From: an uncultured Treponema sp.
GTDB lineage: Bacteria > Spirochaetota > Spirochaetia > Treponematales > Treponemataceae
DNA length: 56,365 nucleotides
Direction of reading: 5' to 3'
NCBI GenBank assembly: GCA_947177175.1
Contig: CAMWTK010000008.1
Location: 1 to 56,365, forward strand
Shown: positions 8,613-17,735 of the stretch, piece after piece
How the letters are laid out: every line of letters begins with the position of its first letter
Position numbering within the stretch: position 1 is the first letter of the stretch
The notes under the pieces: model-generated
Databases searched by the model: none
Seen by the model: the letters and a program-made list of their open reading frames with translations, nothing else
What the model was told of the DNA's origin: nothing
Program-made: the position numbers and the translations under genes

Positions 8613-9329
8613 TTATATCTTTGTGAAGATAAAGTTGCAGAACGTCTTGATTCGGTTGATGAACGACGTTTCCACGCGGTCGGCAAGGAAGAAAATCTTG
8701 AACGTGTCCACGCCGCCCACCGCATACAACACCCAGTTGTCGCCGTCCCGGAACACCGTAATCGCGGACTTCATGTTCTCTGCCTTGACGGCGTTGAATT
8801 TATCTTCCAGGCGCAAGGTGTTCGTGTTCGTCATCTCGTAATAGATGCTGTCCTCACTTTCTTCGATGTGTATGTCGGCGTTTATGATACCGAACGGAGC
8901 CATTTCAAGGTTTGCGCTGATATTCGTGTTTGATTCGTCTACGGTTTGATCAGTGATTACCGCAGAATCATATAAGTTATAGAATGTTTTGTGTCGCTCG
9001 GAAAAATAGGGGATGCCCGCATACTCCGGGATATTGACCAGCGCCGCCTTTATGTCGTCACGCAGGGTCTCGTTCCCCGCGTAGGGACGGAGCTGGATAA
9101 TTTCCGCCGTGTAGTTCGGGTCGAGTTTTTTCATCGTTTTGATGAGCTTTTCCGTCTCTTTCCGCTCCTGCATACAGATATGCTTCATCTTGCCGATATT
9201 CCTGATGACGACCTCGCCCTGCGCGAGCCGCTCGCGCTCGTCTGCGGACAGCTTGTCGTTGAACAGTTGCGCCCCCGCAAGCGAAACGACCGCCGCGAGC
9301 AGCGCGATAAGCATCAGCGTCCTTTTCAT
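8613..9329 (-). CDS. Secreted protein, possibly DUF6675-like
   Basis: The 238-residue protein has a signal peptide (MKRTLMLIALLAAVVSLAGA) and a likely cleavage after AGA. The mature domain contains ERLAQGEVVIRNIGKM near the start, IIQLRPYAGNE, and a C-terminal region with VFRDGDNWVLYAVGG. Its overall shape resembles a small spirochaete secreted family with a START-like look, possibly the one called DUF6675. That assignment is from memory and tentative. A GGAGG site precedes the ATG. It is divergent from the aminotransferase gene. Confidence 0.7.
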   Translation of the reverse strand: MKRTLMLIALLAAVVSLAGAQLFNDKLSADERERLAQGEVVIRNIGKMKHICMQERKETEKLIKTMKKLDPNYTAEIIQLRPYAGNETLRDDIKAALVNIPEYAGIPYFSERHKTFYNLYDSAVITDQTVDESNTNISANLEMAPFGIINADIHIEESEDSIYYEMTNTNTLRLEDKFNAVKAENMKSAITVFRDGDNWVLYAVGGVDTFKIFFLADRVETSFINRIKTFCNFIFTKI

Positions 9330-9371
9330 TCTGACCTCCGTATTCGCGTCATCATACCATAAAAAAATCGA

Positions 9372-9400
9372 TTGTGGGAATCGTTACACTGTGGTATAAT
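9372..9400 (+). promoter_or_regulatory. Strong promoter, leaderless aminotransferase mRNA
   Basis: TTGTGG and a consensus TATAAT (9395-9400) have the ideal 17-bp spacer. The -10 box ends 7 nt before the ATG at 9408, so the start nucleotide would be at or beside the A of ATG. An earlier in-frame ATG at 9399 overlaps the -10 box and cannot be on this transcript. Confidence 0.7.
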
Positions 9401-9407
9401 GAAAGGC

Positions 9408-10607
9408 ATGATTGCTCCGCATATAAAAGAAACGATAAACAGCGCGGGCGCGTCCGTCATCCGCAAGATGTTCGAGGAAGGCATCGAGCTGAAGGCGAAG
9501 TACGGCGCGGACAACGTGTTCGACTTTACGCTGGGAAACCCCGACTTGGATCCGCCCGATGCGGTTGCCGCCGCCGTGCGTGAGGTCGCGCAGGACACGG
9601 CTCACGGGCGGCACGGCTATATGCCGAACGCGGGCTATTCGGAGACGCGCGCGGCAATGGCGGAAAAGACTGCCCGCGAGCAGGGCGTTCCCGTTGCGGC
9701 AGGGCATATCGTGATGACCGCCGGCGCGGCGAGCGCGCTCAACTGCGTGCTCAAGGCGGTGGTGTCGCAGGGCGATGTGGTGATCGTGCCCGCGCCGTTT
9801 TTTGCCGAATACCGCCATTACGTGCGCAATGTGTCGGGTACGATCGTCGAAGTGCCGACGCGGGAGGATTTCTCGCTCGACACGGACGCGATTGCGCGCG
9901 CGCTGCGTGACGGCGGGGACACGGTTGCGGCCGTCCTCATCAATTCCCCGAACAATCCGACCGGCAAGGTGTACGGCGACGACGACATCATCCGGCTGAC
10001 TGACGCGCTCAAGGCGCACGGCGCGCGGACGGGACGGTTTCCGTATCTCATCTGCGACGAGCCGTACCGCGCGATTGCGTATGACGGCAGGAGCGTCGCG
10101 CCCGTGTTCGCGCGCTATGCCGAGGCGGTCATCGTCACCTCGTTCGCAAAGAACCTGAGCCTGCCCGGCGAGCGCGTCGGGTACGTGGCGATAAACCCCG
10201 CCTCCGCCGACGCGGGCGATTTCGTGGGCGCGGTGACGTTTGCCCTGCGCACGCTCGGCTTCGTGAACGCACCCGCGTTTTTCCAGAAAGTCGTGGCAAA
10301 GTCGTGGGACGCGCCGGTGGACTATTCGTCGTATGCGCGGCGGCGCGACCTCTTGACGGCGGTGCTTGACAAGGCGGGCATCCGCTACGCGCGGCCGGAG
10401 GGCGCGTTCTACCTGTTCTGCAAAGTGCCGGACCGGTGGAACGGGGACGACGCGGCGTTCTGCGACCACCTCAAGAAGTTCCTGATTCTGGGCGCGCCCG
10501 GAAGCGGTTTTGGCGGCAAAGGATGGTTTCGCCTCGCGTACTGCGTGAGCGAACGGACGATAGTCGGCAGTGAGGCGGCGTTTGTCGCCGCGATGCAAGA
10601 ACGATAA
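9408..10607 (+). CDS. Pyridoxal-phosphate-dependent aminotransferase, class I/II
   Basis: The 399-residue protein is a fold-type I aminotransferase. It has SLGNPD-like FTLGNPDLDPPDA near residue 40, the substrate-loop NSPNNPTGKVY, ICDEPYRAI with the PLP-ring Asp, and the lysine motif TSFAKNLSLPGERVGY. The substrate is probably an amino acid (aspartate/alanine type), but it cannot be fixed from sequence. I chose the ATG at 9408 because homologues begin here and the upstream ATG at 9399 lies in the -10 box. It is followed 23 bp later by glgA, probably in one transcript. Confidence 0.9.
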   Translation: MIAPHIKETINSAGASVIRKMFEEGIELKAKYGADNVFDFTLGNPDLDPPDAVAAAVREVAQDTAHGRHGYMPNAGYSETRAAMAEKTAREQGVPVAAGHIVMTAGAASALNCVLKAVVSQGDVVIVPAPFFAEYRHYVRNVSGTIVEVPTREDFSLDTDAIARALRDGGDTVAAVLINSPNNPTGKVYGDDDIIRLTDALKAHGARTGRFPYLICDEPYRAIAYDGRSVAPVFARYAEAVIVTSFAKNLSLPGERVGYVAINPASADAGDFVGAVTFALRTLGFVNAPAFFQKVVAKSWDAPVDYSSYARRRDLLTAVLDKAGIRYARPEGAFYLFCKVPDRWNGDDAAFCDHLKKFLILGAPGSGFGGKGWFRLAYCVSERTIVGSEAAFVAAMQER

Positions 10608-10630
10608 CGCGAGAGACAAGGAGTGTTGCG

Positions 10631-12115
10631 ATGAAAATCTTGATGGTCAGCGCAGAGGCAGTGCCCTTTGCGAAAACAGGCGGGCTGGCGGATGCCGTTT
10701 CCGCGCTTGCCGGGAATTTGAGCCTGATGGGACACGACGTGAAAATCGTCATGCCCCGCTACTATAAAATCGACCGGAAGAAACTGGAGCTGGTTCCCGG
10801 CCCGCTCGGCGTTCCCGTGGGCATGGGGCAGGAGTGGACGGCGCTCTACACGGCAAAGCTGCCCGGCTATCCCAAGGTAGACGTGTACTTCCTCGACCAC
10901 GAGCAGTGCTTCGGGCGGGACGGCGTGTACGGCACGAAGTTCGAGCCGGATTTTTATGACAACCCGTACCGCTTTTCGCTCCTGGCGCACGGCGCGTTCC
11001 AGGTCTGCAACAAGCTGGGCTGGTATCCCGACATCGTGCACGCGCATGACTGGTCGGCGGGGCTTGTCCCCGTGCTGCTCAAGTTCGTGTGCCGCAGCCA
11101 GCCGATGTACCGCAACACGGCGAGCGTTATGACCATCCACAACATGGGCTATCAGGGCGTGTACGGCAAGGACAAATTCTCCGACCTAGGCATTGACTGG
11201 GGGCTGTATTACGGCGCGGGATTCGAGCGCAACGGCGCGATCAATTTCTTGCAGGCGGGCATCTCCTCCGCCGACATGGTGACGACCGTCTCCCCCACGT
11301 ATGCGCGCGAGATCCAGACGGCGGAGGGCGGCTTCGGCCTTGACGGGCTGCTGCGCGTGCGCAGCGACGTGGTGCGCGGCATCGTGAACGGCATTGACGA
11401 CACCGTGTGGAACCCTGAGACGGACACCCTGATCCCGCAGCATTTCAGCTGGAAGAATATGGCGGGCAAGGCGGCCTGCAAGGCGGAATTGCAGAAGCAG
11501 TTCGGCCTGCCCGTCAACCCCGACGTTCCCGTGGTCGGCCTGGTGAGCCGCTTGGTCGATCAGAAAGGCGTGGCGGAGATTTTCGCGCCCACGTACGGAA
11601 GCCTGTACCGGATGTGCACCACGATGGACATGCAGTTCGTCATGGTGGGCAGCGGCGAGCGGTGGTGCGAGGACGAGATCCGCACGTTGCAGGGCAAGCT
11701 GCCCAATTTCCGCGCGCTCCTCGGCTACAGCGAGAACCTGAGCCACCTGATCGAGGCGGGCGCCGACTTCTTCCTGATGCCGTCGCGCTACGAGCCGTGC
11801 GGGCTGAACCAGATGTACAGCCTCAAATACGGCACGCTCCCGATCGTGCGCCGGACGGGTGGTCTTGCGGACACCGTGCAGAACTACGACGAGCGGACGG
11901 GCGACGGCACGGGCTTCATGTTCGACCAGCTCACCCCGCAGGCGGTGTACGATACGGTCGGCTGGGCAATGTACGCCTACTACAACAAGAAGGACCACAT
12001 CAAGGCCATGCAGAAACGCGCCATGCAGCAGGACTTCAGCTGGAAGGCCAGCTGCGAGAAATACACCGACGTGTACAAAGAGGCGATGTTCCGCGGCTTC
12101 GGCTGGCACGAATAG
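10631..12115 (+). CDS. glgA: Glycogen synthase, ADP-glucose type (GT5)
   Basis: The 494-residue protein has the GT5 signature KTGGLADA near residue 17, which contacts ADP-glucose. Further on are HAHDWSAGLVPVLL and the C-terminal EPCGLNQMYSLKYGTLPIVRRTG region (read in segments), which holds the catalytic Glu. It extends alpha-1,4-glucan chains, so the organism should store glycogen. AAGGAG precedes the ATG, and the upstream aminotransferase gene is probably co-transcribed. No other glg genes lie nearby. A strong terminator follows the stop codon. Confidence 0.95.
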   Translation: MKILMVSAEAVPFAKTGGLADAVSALAGNLSLMGHDVKIVMPRYYKIDRKKLELVPGPLGVPVGMGQEWTALYTAKLPGYPKVDVYFLDHEQCFGRDGVYGTKFEPDFYDNPYRFSLLAHGAFQVCNKLGWYPDIVHAHDWSAGLVPVLLKFVCRSQPMYRNTASVMTIHNMGYQGVYGKDKFSDLGIDWGLYYGAGFERNGAINFLQAGISSADMVTTVSPTYAREIQTAEGGFGLDGLLRVRSDVVRGIVNGIDDTVWNPETDTLIPQHFSWKNMAGKAACKAELQKQFGLPVNPDVPVVGLVSRLVDQKGVAEIFAPTYGSLYRMCTTMDMQFVMVGSGERWCEDEIRTLQGKLPNFRALLGYSENLSHLIEAGADFFLMPSRYEPCGLNQMYSLKYGTLPIVRRTGGLADTVQNYDERTGDGTGFMFDQLTPQAVYDTVGWAMYAYYNKKDHIKAMQKRAMQQDFSWKASCEKYTDVYKEAMFRGFGWHE

Positions 12116-12151
12116 CGGCTTCGTTTGCCGCGGAAAACGCGGCGGCATAAC

Positions 12152-12184
12152 CGGCAACGATACTTTCGTTGCCGATTTTTTTTT
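12152..12184 (+). terminator. Rho-independent terminator after glgA
   Basis: A perfect 9-bp stem (CGGCAACGA with TCGTTGCCG, loop of 5 nt) is followed by A and nine T residues. It ends the aminotransferase-glgA unit just before the 81-bp repeat array. Confidence 0.92.
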
Positions 12185-12190
12185 CGGCAA

Positions 12191-12720
12191 GATACGGCAT
12201 ATATTTCGCCCACGCGGGCGGTGGCGGGGGCGATACATTTTATACTTTGTTGTTGATTGCCGTTCGCAGTGAGATACAACATATATTTTTCTCACGAAAG
12301 GAGTTAGCATGGAGATATATTTTGTACTTTGCCAATAACTGCTGTTGGCAGTGAGATACAAAATATATTTCGCTCATAAATGCGTAAGCATGAAGATACA
12401 TTTTGTATCTTGTCTGAAATTGCTTATGTGAGCAAGATACAAAATATATTTTGCTCACAAAGGCGTTGGCAGGAAGATACATCTTGTATCTTGTCGTAAA
12501 TTGCTTTTATAATCAAGATACAAAATATATTTCGCTCAAGAATGTGTAAGCAGAAAGATATATTTTGTATCTTGTCGGTAACTGCTTGTGTGAGCAAGAT
12601 ACAAAATATATTTTGTTACCGAAATGCGTTGGCATGAAGATATATTTTCTATCTTGCCGGGAACGACCGCGGGCAGTGAGATAGAAAATCTACTTCACTC
12701 CCGGCGGCCGAGGCAGGGAA
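12191..12720. repeat. Array of about seven 81-82 bp units made of inverted halves
   Basis: Units start at 12191, 12273, 12355, 12436, 12517, 12598 and 12680; the last is partial and degenerate. Each has a first half beginning GATACAAAATATATTT and a second half containing AGATACATTTTGTATCT, its near inverse. Long hairpins form within a unit and, in another register, between units. The central units (3-5) are best conserved. The array is AT-rich in a GC-rich genome. It fills the gap between convergent glgA and a minus-strand propeller gene, so I see no convincing gene here, although 81 bp keeps short ORFs in phase (27-residue period). Confidence 0.92.
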
Positions 12721-12732
12721 ATTATTGTCTGT

Positions 12733-14649
12733 CTAGAACTCGAACCACTGGCCGTCGGTCGTCAGGTACCAGTCGGCCAGCACGCCGCTGAGCGCGGGGT
12801 TGTACCAGCTGATTGAGCCGTCGCGGTTCAGCACGACCAGGCGCGTGCTGTTCTGTGCCAGTTTGAGCGGCAATGACGCGCTGCGCTTGTAGGTGAAGTC
12901 GCGTTTGGTGCCCAGGTTGTAGGCGTGCACCTGGCTTTTCCCGATTGACGCGTACAGGACGGATCCGGCAAGGTACGTGAACGAGTCGCCGTCTTCGTCG
13001 CTGATCGGCAGGAACGTGCCGGCGCTTTTCGTCTTGGTGTTCCATCTGAACAGCGAGGTCGTCGTCTTGTTGCCGTTCGTGCCGATGACCACGCCGTACA
13101 GGGCATCGCCGGCGGCGTTCGCGTCAAAGCTGAGCGCATAGGCGATGTTGCCGCGCAGGGTGAGCGGCACAGTCTCTTTTGTCGCCACGTTCACGTACAG
13201 CAGGGGGACGTTCGGGGTGGTCGCGCTCGATTTGGCGACGTACAGGTCGTTGGGCGATGTCTGCAACGCGTCCTGCAGGCTCGCGCCCAAATACAGCTGC
13301 TCGCGTTTTTTCTGCACGATGTCGTAGCTGTTCACGGTGGCGTTCCCCTCGATGAAAATGAGCGTGTCGTCAAACCGGCGCAGGGTCTGGATGTTCAGCT
13401 GCGGCGTGAAGAGCGTCGTCAGCGTCCCGGTCGCCAGGTCGAGGAGCTGCACCGGCTTTTTCGTTTCCTTTGACCACAGGATGACGCCCGTGCCGTAGGT
13501 CAGCAGGTTCGTGTGGCCGGGGTTCGCGCCTTTTCTGTCCACGATGCCGTTGTCGTAGGACGAGCGGAAGACGGCGTGGGGCGTGAGGAAGTAGAAGTCC
13601 TCGCCCACGCCCGCCACGTCGCTGATGTAGTCGTACATGTTGTCCGTGAGCGGGTAGAGCGTCTCCTGCGCGGGGGATTCGGGGATGCCGCACTTGTACA
13701 CGTTGCCGAGCGACGTGCCCGCGTAGATGATGCCGCCCGTTACGGCCGCGCCCGTCAGCGTCTCGTCCGGCTTGAGCCCGGCGAACGTCCCGAGCACCTG
13801 CGGGCGGATGACGGCCTTGTTGCGGTCGTTGGCGATGGTATTGATCGTGAACGTGCGGTTTTCCTGCACGAGGTAGAGCAGGTCGCTGCGGTCGTTCGAG
13901 CCGATGAGGATCGGGTGCTGTGCGCCGTACTGGGCGACGGTCTGCCCGGTGGTCGCCTGAAGGACGTAGATGCTGTTTCCTTTCGTCCCTGCCACGAACA
14001 CTTCGTTGTTGAAGAGGCAGACTTGGGTCAGGTTCCGTTCTGCCGCAAACCGCGCCTTGCGCGCGCCGGTCTTGAGGTTATAATAGGTCAGGCTGCCTGC
14101 CGGCGAATAGACTACGGCGGTGTTCTCCGTCTTTGATGTGTGCGCGAGGCTCACCGCGCCGGTCTCTTCTTTTATTTTTGAAGTCACGATGTTCCCGTTC
14201 GTCGCGTTCAGGAACACGAGGCCGTTCACGGCGGCCGTCCCGCACAGCACGAACGTCCCTTTTGCCGAAAAGGCGAGCGACGTGAGCGGGTTTGAGAAGC
14301 GGAACGAATACTTGCGCGTCAGGGTGCGCCAGTTCCAGATGGTCACGCGGTTTATCGTCGCGCCGTCGGTCTCATAGACGGCGATGTCGTTCCCGTTCGG
14401 GCTGCGCGCGATCATTTTTATCGCCAGTTCGGTCAGCTGGTAATGCTCGCCCAGCCCGTCGTCCGTCCATTTGACCAGAAAGCCGTCCGCGCCGGAGCTG
14501 AACACGCTCGTGTCGGCGTTCGCCATGCTTCCGAGGGCGGCCAGCGCCGTCACGGGGGACTGGTGCGCCTGCGTGGAGATATGCGACTGTGCGCCGAGCG
14601 CGCACACGGAAAAGAACACGGCGGCAATGCCGCATAGTTTATTTTTCAT
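12733..14649 (-). CDS. Secreted WD40-like beta-propeller protein
   Basis: From the Met at 14649 the protein is 638 residues, with a signal peptide (KLCGIAAVFFSVCALGA). It has many propeller-type repeats such as VSPVTALAAL-like, FSSGADGFLVKWTDD, VTIWNWRTLTRKYSF and LTSLAFSAKGTFVLCG. The repeats continue to the C-terminus, suggesting two propellers or one large one. No catalytic residues are recognisable. It is likely periplasmic and used for protein binding. Its start overlaps the end of rseP by 11 bp, so it is translationally coupled to the last gene of the rpsB-rseP operon. Confidence 0.75.
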   Translation of the reverse strand: MKNKLCGIAAVFFSVCALGAQSHISTQAHQSPVTALAALGSMANADTSVFSSGADGFLVKWTDDGLGEHYQLTELAIKMIARSPNGNDIAVYETDGATINRVTIWNWRTLTRKYSFRFSNPLTSLAFSAKGTFVLCGTAAVNGLVFLNATNGNIVTSKIKEETGAVSLAHTSKTENTAVVYSPAGSLTYYNLKTGARKARFAAERNLTQVCLFNNEVFVAGTKGNSIYVLQATTGQTVAQYGAQHPILIGSNDRSDLLYLVQENRTFTINTIANDRNKAVIRPQVLGTFAGLKPDETLTGAAVTGGIIYAGTSLGNVYKCGIPESPAQETLYPLTDNMYDYISDVAGVGEDFYFLTPHAVFRSSYDNGIVDRKGANPGHTNLLTYGTGVILWSKETKKPVQLLDLATGTLTTLFTPQLNIQTLRRFDDTLIFIEGNATVNSYDIVQKKREQLYLGASLQDALQTSPNDLYVAKSSATTPNVPLLYVNVATKETVPLTLRGNIAYALSFDANAAGDALYGVVIGTNGNKTTTSLFRWNTKTKSAGTFLPISDEDGDSFTYLAGSVLYASIGKSQVHAYNLGTKRDFTYKRSASLPLKLAQNSTRLVVLNRDGSISWYNPALSGVLADWYLTTDGQWFEF

Positions 14650-15760
14650 GGAACATCCTTGCAAAATAGGTAATGTCGCCCGCCATTGCCACGACGAACA
14701 GCGCCGCTAGCAGGACAAGCCCGATATATTGTATACGAATTCGCCATTTTGGGGAAACGGAAATGCCGAAAATCGCTTCGGCAAGCGAAAAAAAGATAAG
14801 CCCGCCGTCAAGCACGGGAACGGGGAGCATGTTCATCATAAAAAGTGAGACGCTGATGACCGCCGTGAACTGCAAGAGCGCGGCAAGCCCCGTGCGGAAT
14901 CCCGCGCCAAAGCCGTCCTTTACCGTGCCGCCGAGCATCGTCACGATCCGTGCCGGTCCGCTCACCGTCTCGCTCACGTTCGCGCCCTTGAAAAGCAGTC
15001 CGATTCCTTTGGCCGTGAGCGCGAACGTCATGCCGGTCTCCTTGATGCCCTGCCAGATTGCGGGAAAGAATGCGTACCGCCGTGCCTCCCGCCGCACGAC
15101 CGATTCGGGGAGGCTGACCACGCCGATTTTTCCCGCGCCGTTTGCCGCCATCATCGTGTGCACGGTGTAGGGCAGTGCTTCGCCGTCGCGTTCCACGACC
15201 ACCGCAAGGTCTTCGTCAGGATGCCGGGCGACGATACTGGCAATGTCGGCAAAATCCGTGACGGGCTGCCCGTTTATGGACAGGATCGTGTCGCCGCTGC
15301 GCAGTCCCGCCGCGGCTGCCGCGCTTTCTGTGCCGGGATAGGCTTCATGCGCAAGGCGGATTTGGTTTCCGGCGGCGTAGTATGTGTAGCCCGTCATCGC
15401 CACGACCGAATAGGCGATGACGGCGAACAGGAGGTTTGCGAGCGGCCCGGCAACGCCGATTGCCGCCCGTGCCAGCGGCCGCACGCCGAACATTGAGTCC
15501 GCCTCGGCAGGAATGTCGTCCAGCCCATCGTCGGAGGCTTTGGCAAAATCCTGCTCGCCTTTCATCGCGCAGTAGCCCCCGATCGGAATGAGCGAAAGCC
15601 GCCAGTCCGTGCCGCGCCAGTTTTTGTGGAGCAGCACCGGCCCCATGCCCAGGGAAAATGCCTCCACGCGCACGCCGCACAGCCTTGCCGCAATGAAATG
15701 CCCCATTTCGTGCACGAAAATGATGCCGCCCAGCGCAATCAGACCATATATGACCGTCAC
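14639..15760 (-). CDS. rseP: Site-2 intramembrane zinc protease RseP
   Basis: The 373-residue protein begins at a GTG that overlaps the dxr stop codon (GTGA). It has the zinc motif HEMGH in the first membrane segment and one PDZ domain around residues 110-190 (GLRSGDTILSINGQPV). The C-terminal NMLPVPVLDGG supplies the third zinc ligand, and a further transmembrane segment ends it. It should cleave anti-sigma factors or signal-peptide remnants in the membrane. The dxr-rseP pairing with uppS and cdsA is a common bacterial cluster. Confidence 0.95.
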   Translation of the reverse strand: MTVIYGLIALGGIIFVHEMGHFIAARLCGVRVEAFSLGMGPVLLHKNWRGTDWRLSLIPIGGYCAMKGEQDFAKASDDGLDDIPAEADSMFGVRPLARAAIGVAGPLANLLFAVIAYSVVAMTGYTYYAAGNQIRLAHEAYPGTESAAAAAGLRSGDTILSINGQPVTDFADIASIVARHPDEDLAVVVERDGEALPYTVHTMMAANGAGKIGVVSLPESVVRREARRYAFFPAIWQGIKETGMTFALTAKGIGLLFKGANVSETVSGPARIVTMLGGTVKDGFGAGFRTGLAALLQFTAVISVSLFMMNMLPVPVLDGGLIFFSLAEAIFGISVSPKWRIRIQYIGLVLLAALFVVAMAGDITYFARMFHEK

Positions 15761-16869
15761 AGTACCGCTCTCGCTTGCGCCCGCGCTTCCGTGTCGGCGG
15801 CAAGCACGTCCGGCATGTCGCGGATTGCCCCCGACCAGTCGTGGCTCATGACGCTTTCCACCACGCGCGCGATGTCCGTAAAGCCGATGTGCCCGTCGAT
15901 AAATGCCCATGCCGCGATTTCGTTCGCCGCATTGAAGGCAATCGGATAGGCATTGTCGTTCCGTGCCGCGTCGAACGCGAGGCGGAGCAGGGGAAAGTCG
16001 TCATACCGCGGCTGCTCGAACGTGAGCGTCCGCGTTCCGTCTGTCGTGTCGGTCAAGTCGAACGGACGCATGAAATTCGCGCTTGTGTGCGGATAGTCCA
16101 GTGCCTGCATGATCGGATGCTTCATGTCAGGCTCGCTGCACTGCGCATAGACGATGCCGTCCGTCGTGCGCACGAGCGAATGGACAATGCTCTGCGGATG
16201 CACGACCACCTGAATGTCGTCCGCCGGAAAGCCGAACAGCCGCCGCGCCTCAATCACTTCCAGCCCTTTGTTTCCCATTGTGGCGGAATCCACGGTGATT
16301 TTTTTCCCCATGCGCCAGGTGGGATGCCTGAGCGCGTCGGCAATCGTCGCACCTTTGAGCTGGCTGCTCGTCCAGGTGCGGAATGGCCCGCCGCTTGCGG
16401 TGATGATGAGTTTTTCCACGTTCTCGCGCCCGCACTGGCGCAGCAGCGAAAAAATCGCCGAATGCTCGCTGTCAACGGGCAAGATTTTGCACTGATGCTT
16501 TTCCGCGAGTGCGGACATCAGCGAACCTGCCATGACGATCGTCTCTTTGTTCGCGAGCGCAAGGTCAATGCCCGCCTCAAGCACGAGCTGGCTGGGAATC
16601 AGCCCCGCGCTTCCGGCAATGCCGTTCACCACGATGTCGGGCTTCGTCCGTTCGATGAGTTTCTTGATCCCGTCCGTGCCTTCTTCTGCCGTAAGCGAGC
16701 AGGGCGCACCGCATTCTGCCGCAAGGCGTTCTAGCACATCCTTGTTGCGGTGCGCCGTCAGCCCGCAGCAGGAAAAGCGGTCGCGCTGATTCCTGATGAT
16801 GTCGAGCGTACTCGTGCCGATCGAGCCGGTCGCGCCAAGTACCAGCACTTTTTTTCGTGCGCGCTGCAT
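15757..16869 (-). CDS. dxr: 1-deoxy-D-xylulose 5-phosphate reductoisomerase
   Basis: The 370-residue enzyme makes 2-C-methyl-D-erythritol 4-phosphate in the non-mevalonate isoprenoid pathway. The NADPH-binding GATGSIGTSTLDII lies at residues ~11-24. The metal and substrate site VDSEHSAIF and the GPFRTW loop are intact. I chose the ATG at 16869, one base after the cdsA stop codon, because the Rossmann motif starts 10 residues later. It feeds UppS, encoded two genes upstream, with isoprenoid precursor. Confidence 0.96.
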   Translation of the reverse strand: MQRARKKVLVLGATGSIGTSTLDIIRNQRDRFSCCGLTAHRNKDVLERLAAECGAPCSLTAEEGTDGIKKLIERTKPDIVVNGIAGSAGLIPSQLVLEAGIDLALANKETIVMAGSLMSALAEKHQCKILPVDSEHSAIFSLLRQCGRENVEKLIITASGGPFRTWTSSQLKGATIADALRHPTWRMGKKITVDSATMGNKGLEVIEARRLFGFPADDIQVVVHPQSIVHSLVRTTDGIVYAQCSEPDMKHPIMQALDYPHTSANFMRPFDLTDTTDGTRTLTFEQPRYDDFPLLRLAFDAARNDNAYPIAFNAANEIAAWAFIDGHIGFTDIARVVESVMSHDWSGAIRDMPDVLAADTEARAQARAVL

Positions 16870-16870
16870 A

Positions 16871-17731
16871 TCAGACCGCAGGATTGTAAAGAATGCTGAC
16901 GAGCCAGTAATAAATCGGCGCGGAAAACACGATGCTGTCCACGCAGTCAAGCATGCCGCCCCGTCCGGGTATCAGTTTTCCGCTGTCTTTTACGTCGGCG
17001 GAACGTTTCAGCACCGATTCCGTCAGGTCGCCGATAATCGCCGAGCAGCCCATCAGCACGCCAAGGACGACGGCTTTCCAGGGCGCGCCGCCGAAAATCA
17101 CGATGCCGCAGTATTTGGGCAGCAGGTAATGCCCGATCAGCCCGACTCCCGCCGCCCCCGCAATGCCGCCCGCAAATCCGGCGATGCTCTTGTTCGGGCT
17201 TGCCTTGAAAAGCCCCTTGTTGTTCCTGCCGAACAGTACGCCGAAAAACCAGGCGAGCGAGTCGCACATGAACACGAAGAGCAGGAAGAACGCGATGTAC
17301 GCCGTCGCAGAGGGGAACAGCGTCATTTTGGAGACAAAACTGAAGAAATAGCCGCAGTACAGAATGACGAATACCGACGTTGCAATCCGCGCATTCGACT
17401 GCGCGAACGTCTGCGCGGTCAGCGTCTCAAACGACAGCACGACCAGCACGGCGGCGACAAACGTAAAGTCAATATAACACAAGTCCCAGCCCAGGAGCGC
17501 GCATAGTATGCCCATGACCGGCACTGCCGAGACGAGCAGCAGCACGAGCGGCTTGGGATGCACGGCGTAAGTCTTTCCCAGCATCGTATGCAGTTCGTTC
17601 GCCGCAAAGAATGCCGCGCACAGCGCAAGCAGATGCATGGCAAGGTGATGGTAACAGGGAAGCCACACGAGCGTGATGACGACCGGAATGCCGATAAAAA
17701 ACACCAATAATCTCTGCGTAACTGTATTCAT
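16871..17731 (-). CDS. cdsA: Phosphatidate cytidylyltransferase
   Basis: The 286-residue polytopic membrane protein has about seven or eight hydrophobic segments. The CDP-diglyceride synthase signature region near the C-terminus reads SVLKRSADVKDSGKLIPG followed by RGGMLDCVDS. The usual His of PGHGG is Arg here. It makes CDP-diacylglycerol for phospholipid synthesis. The ATG at 17731 lies 4 nt after the uppS stop codon. An upstream in-frame start at 17755 would overlap uppS. Confidence 0.93.
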   Translation of the reverse strand: MNTVTQRLLVFFIGIPVVITLVWLPCYHHLAMHLLALCAAFFAANELHTMLGKTYAVHPKPLVLLLVSAVPVMGILCALLGWDLCYIDFTFVAAVLVVLSFETLTAQTFAQSNARIATSVFVILYCGYFFSFVSKMTLFPSATAYIAFFLLFVFMCDSLAWFFGVLFGRNNKGLFKASPNKSIAGFAGGIAGAAGVGLIGHYLLPKYCGIVIFGGAPWKAVVLGVLMGCSAIIGDLTESVLKRSADVKDSGKLIPGRGGMLDCVDSIVFSAPIYYWLVSILYNPAV

Positions 17732-17735
17732 AAGC

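Noticed and set aside
12169..12482. Short ORFs in both directions across the 81-bp array, with a 27-residue repeating peptide
   Set aside because: They arise because 81 bp is a multiple of three. Starts and ribosome sites are lacking and the frames are open on both strands, so they are more likely shadows of the DNA repeat.
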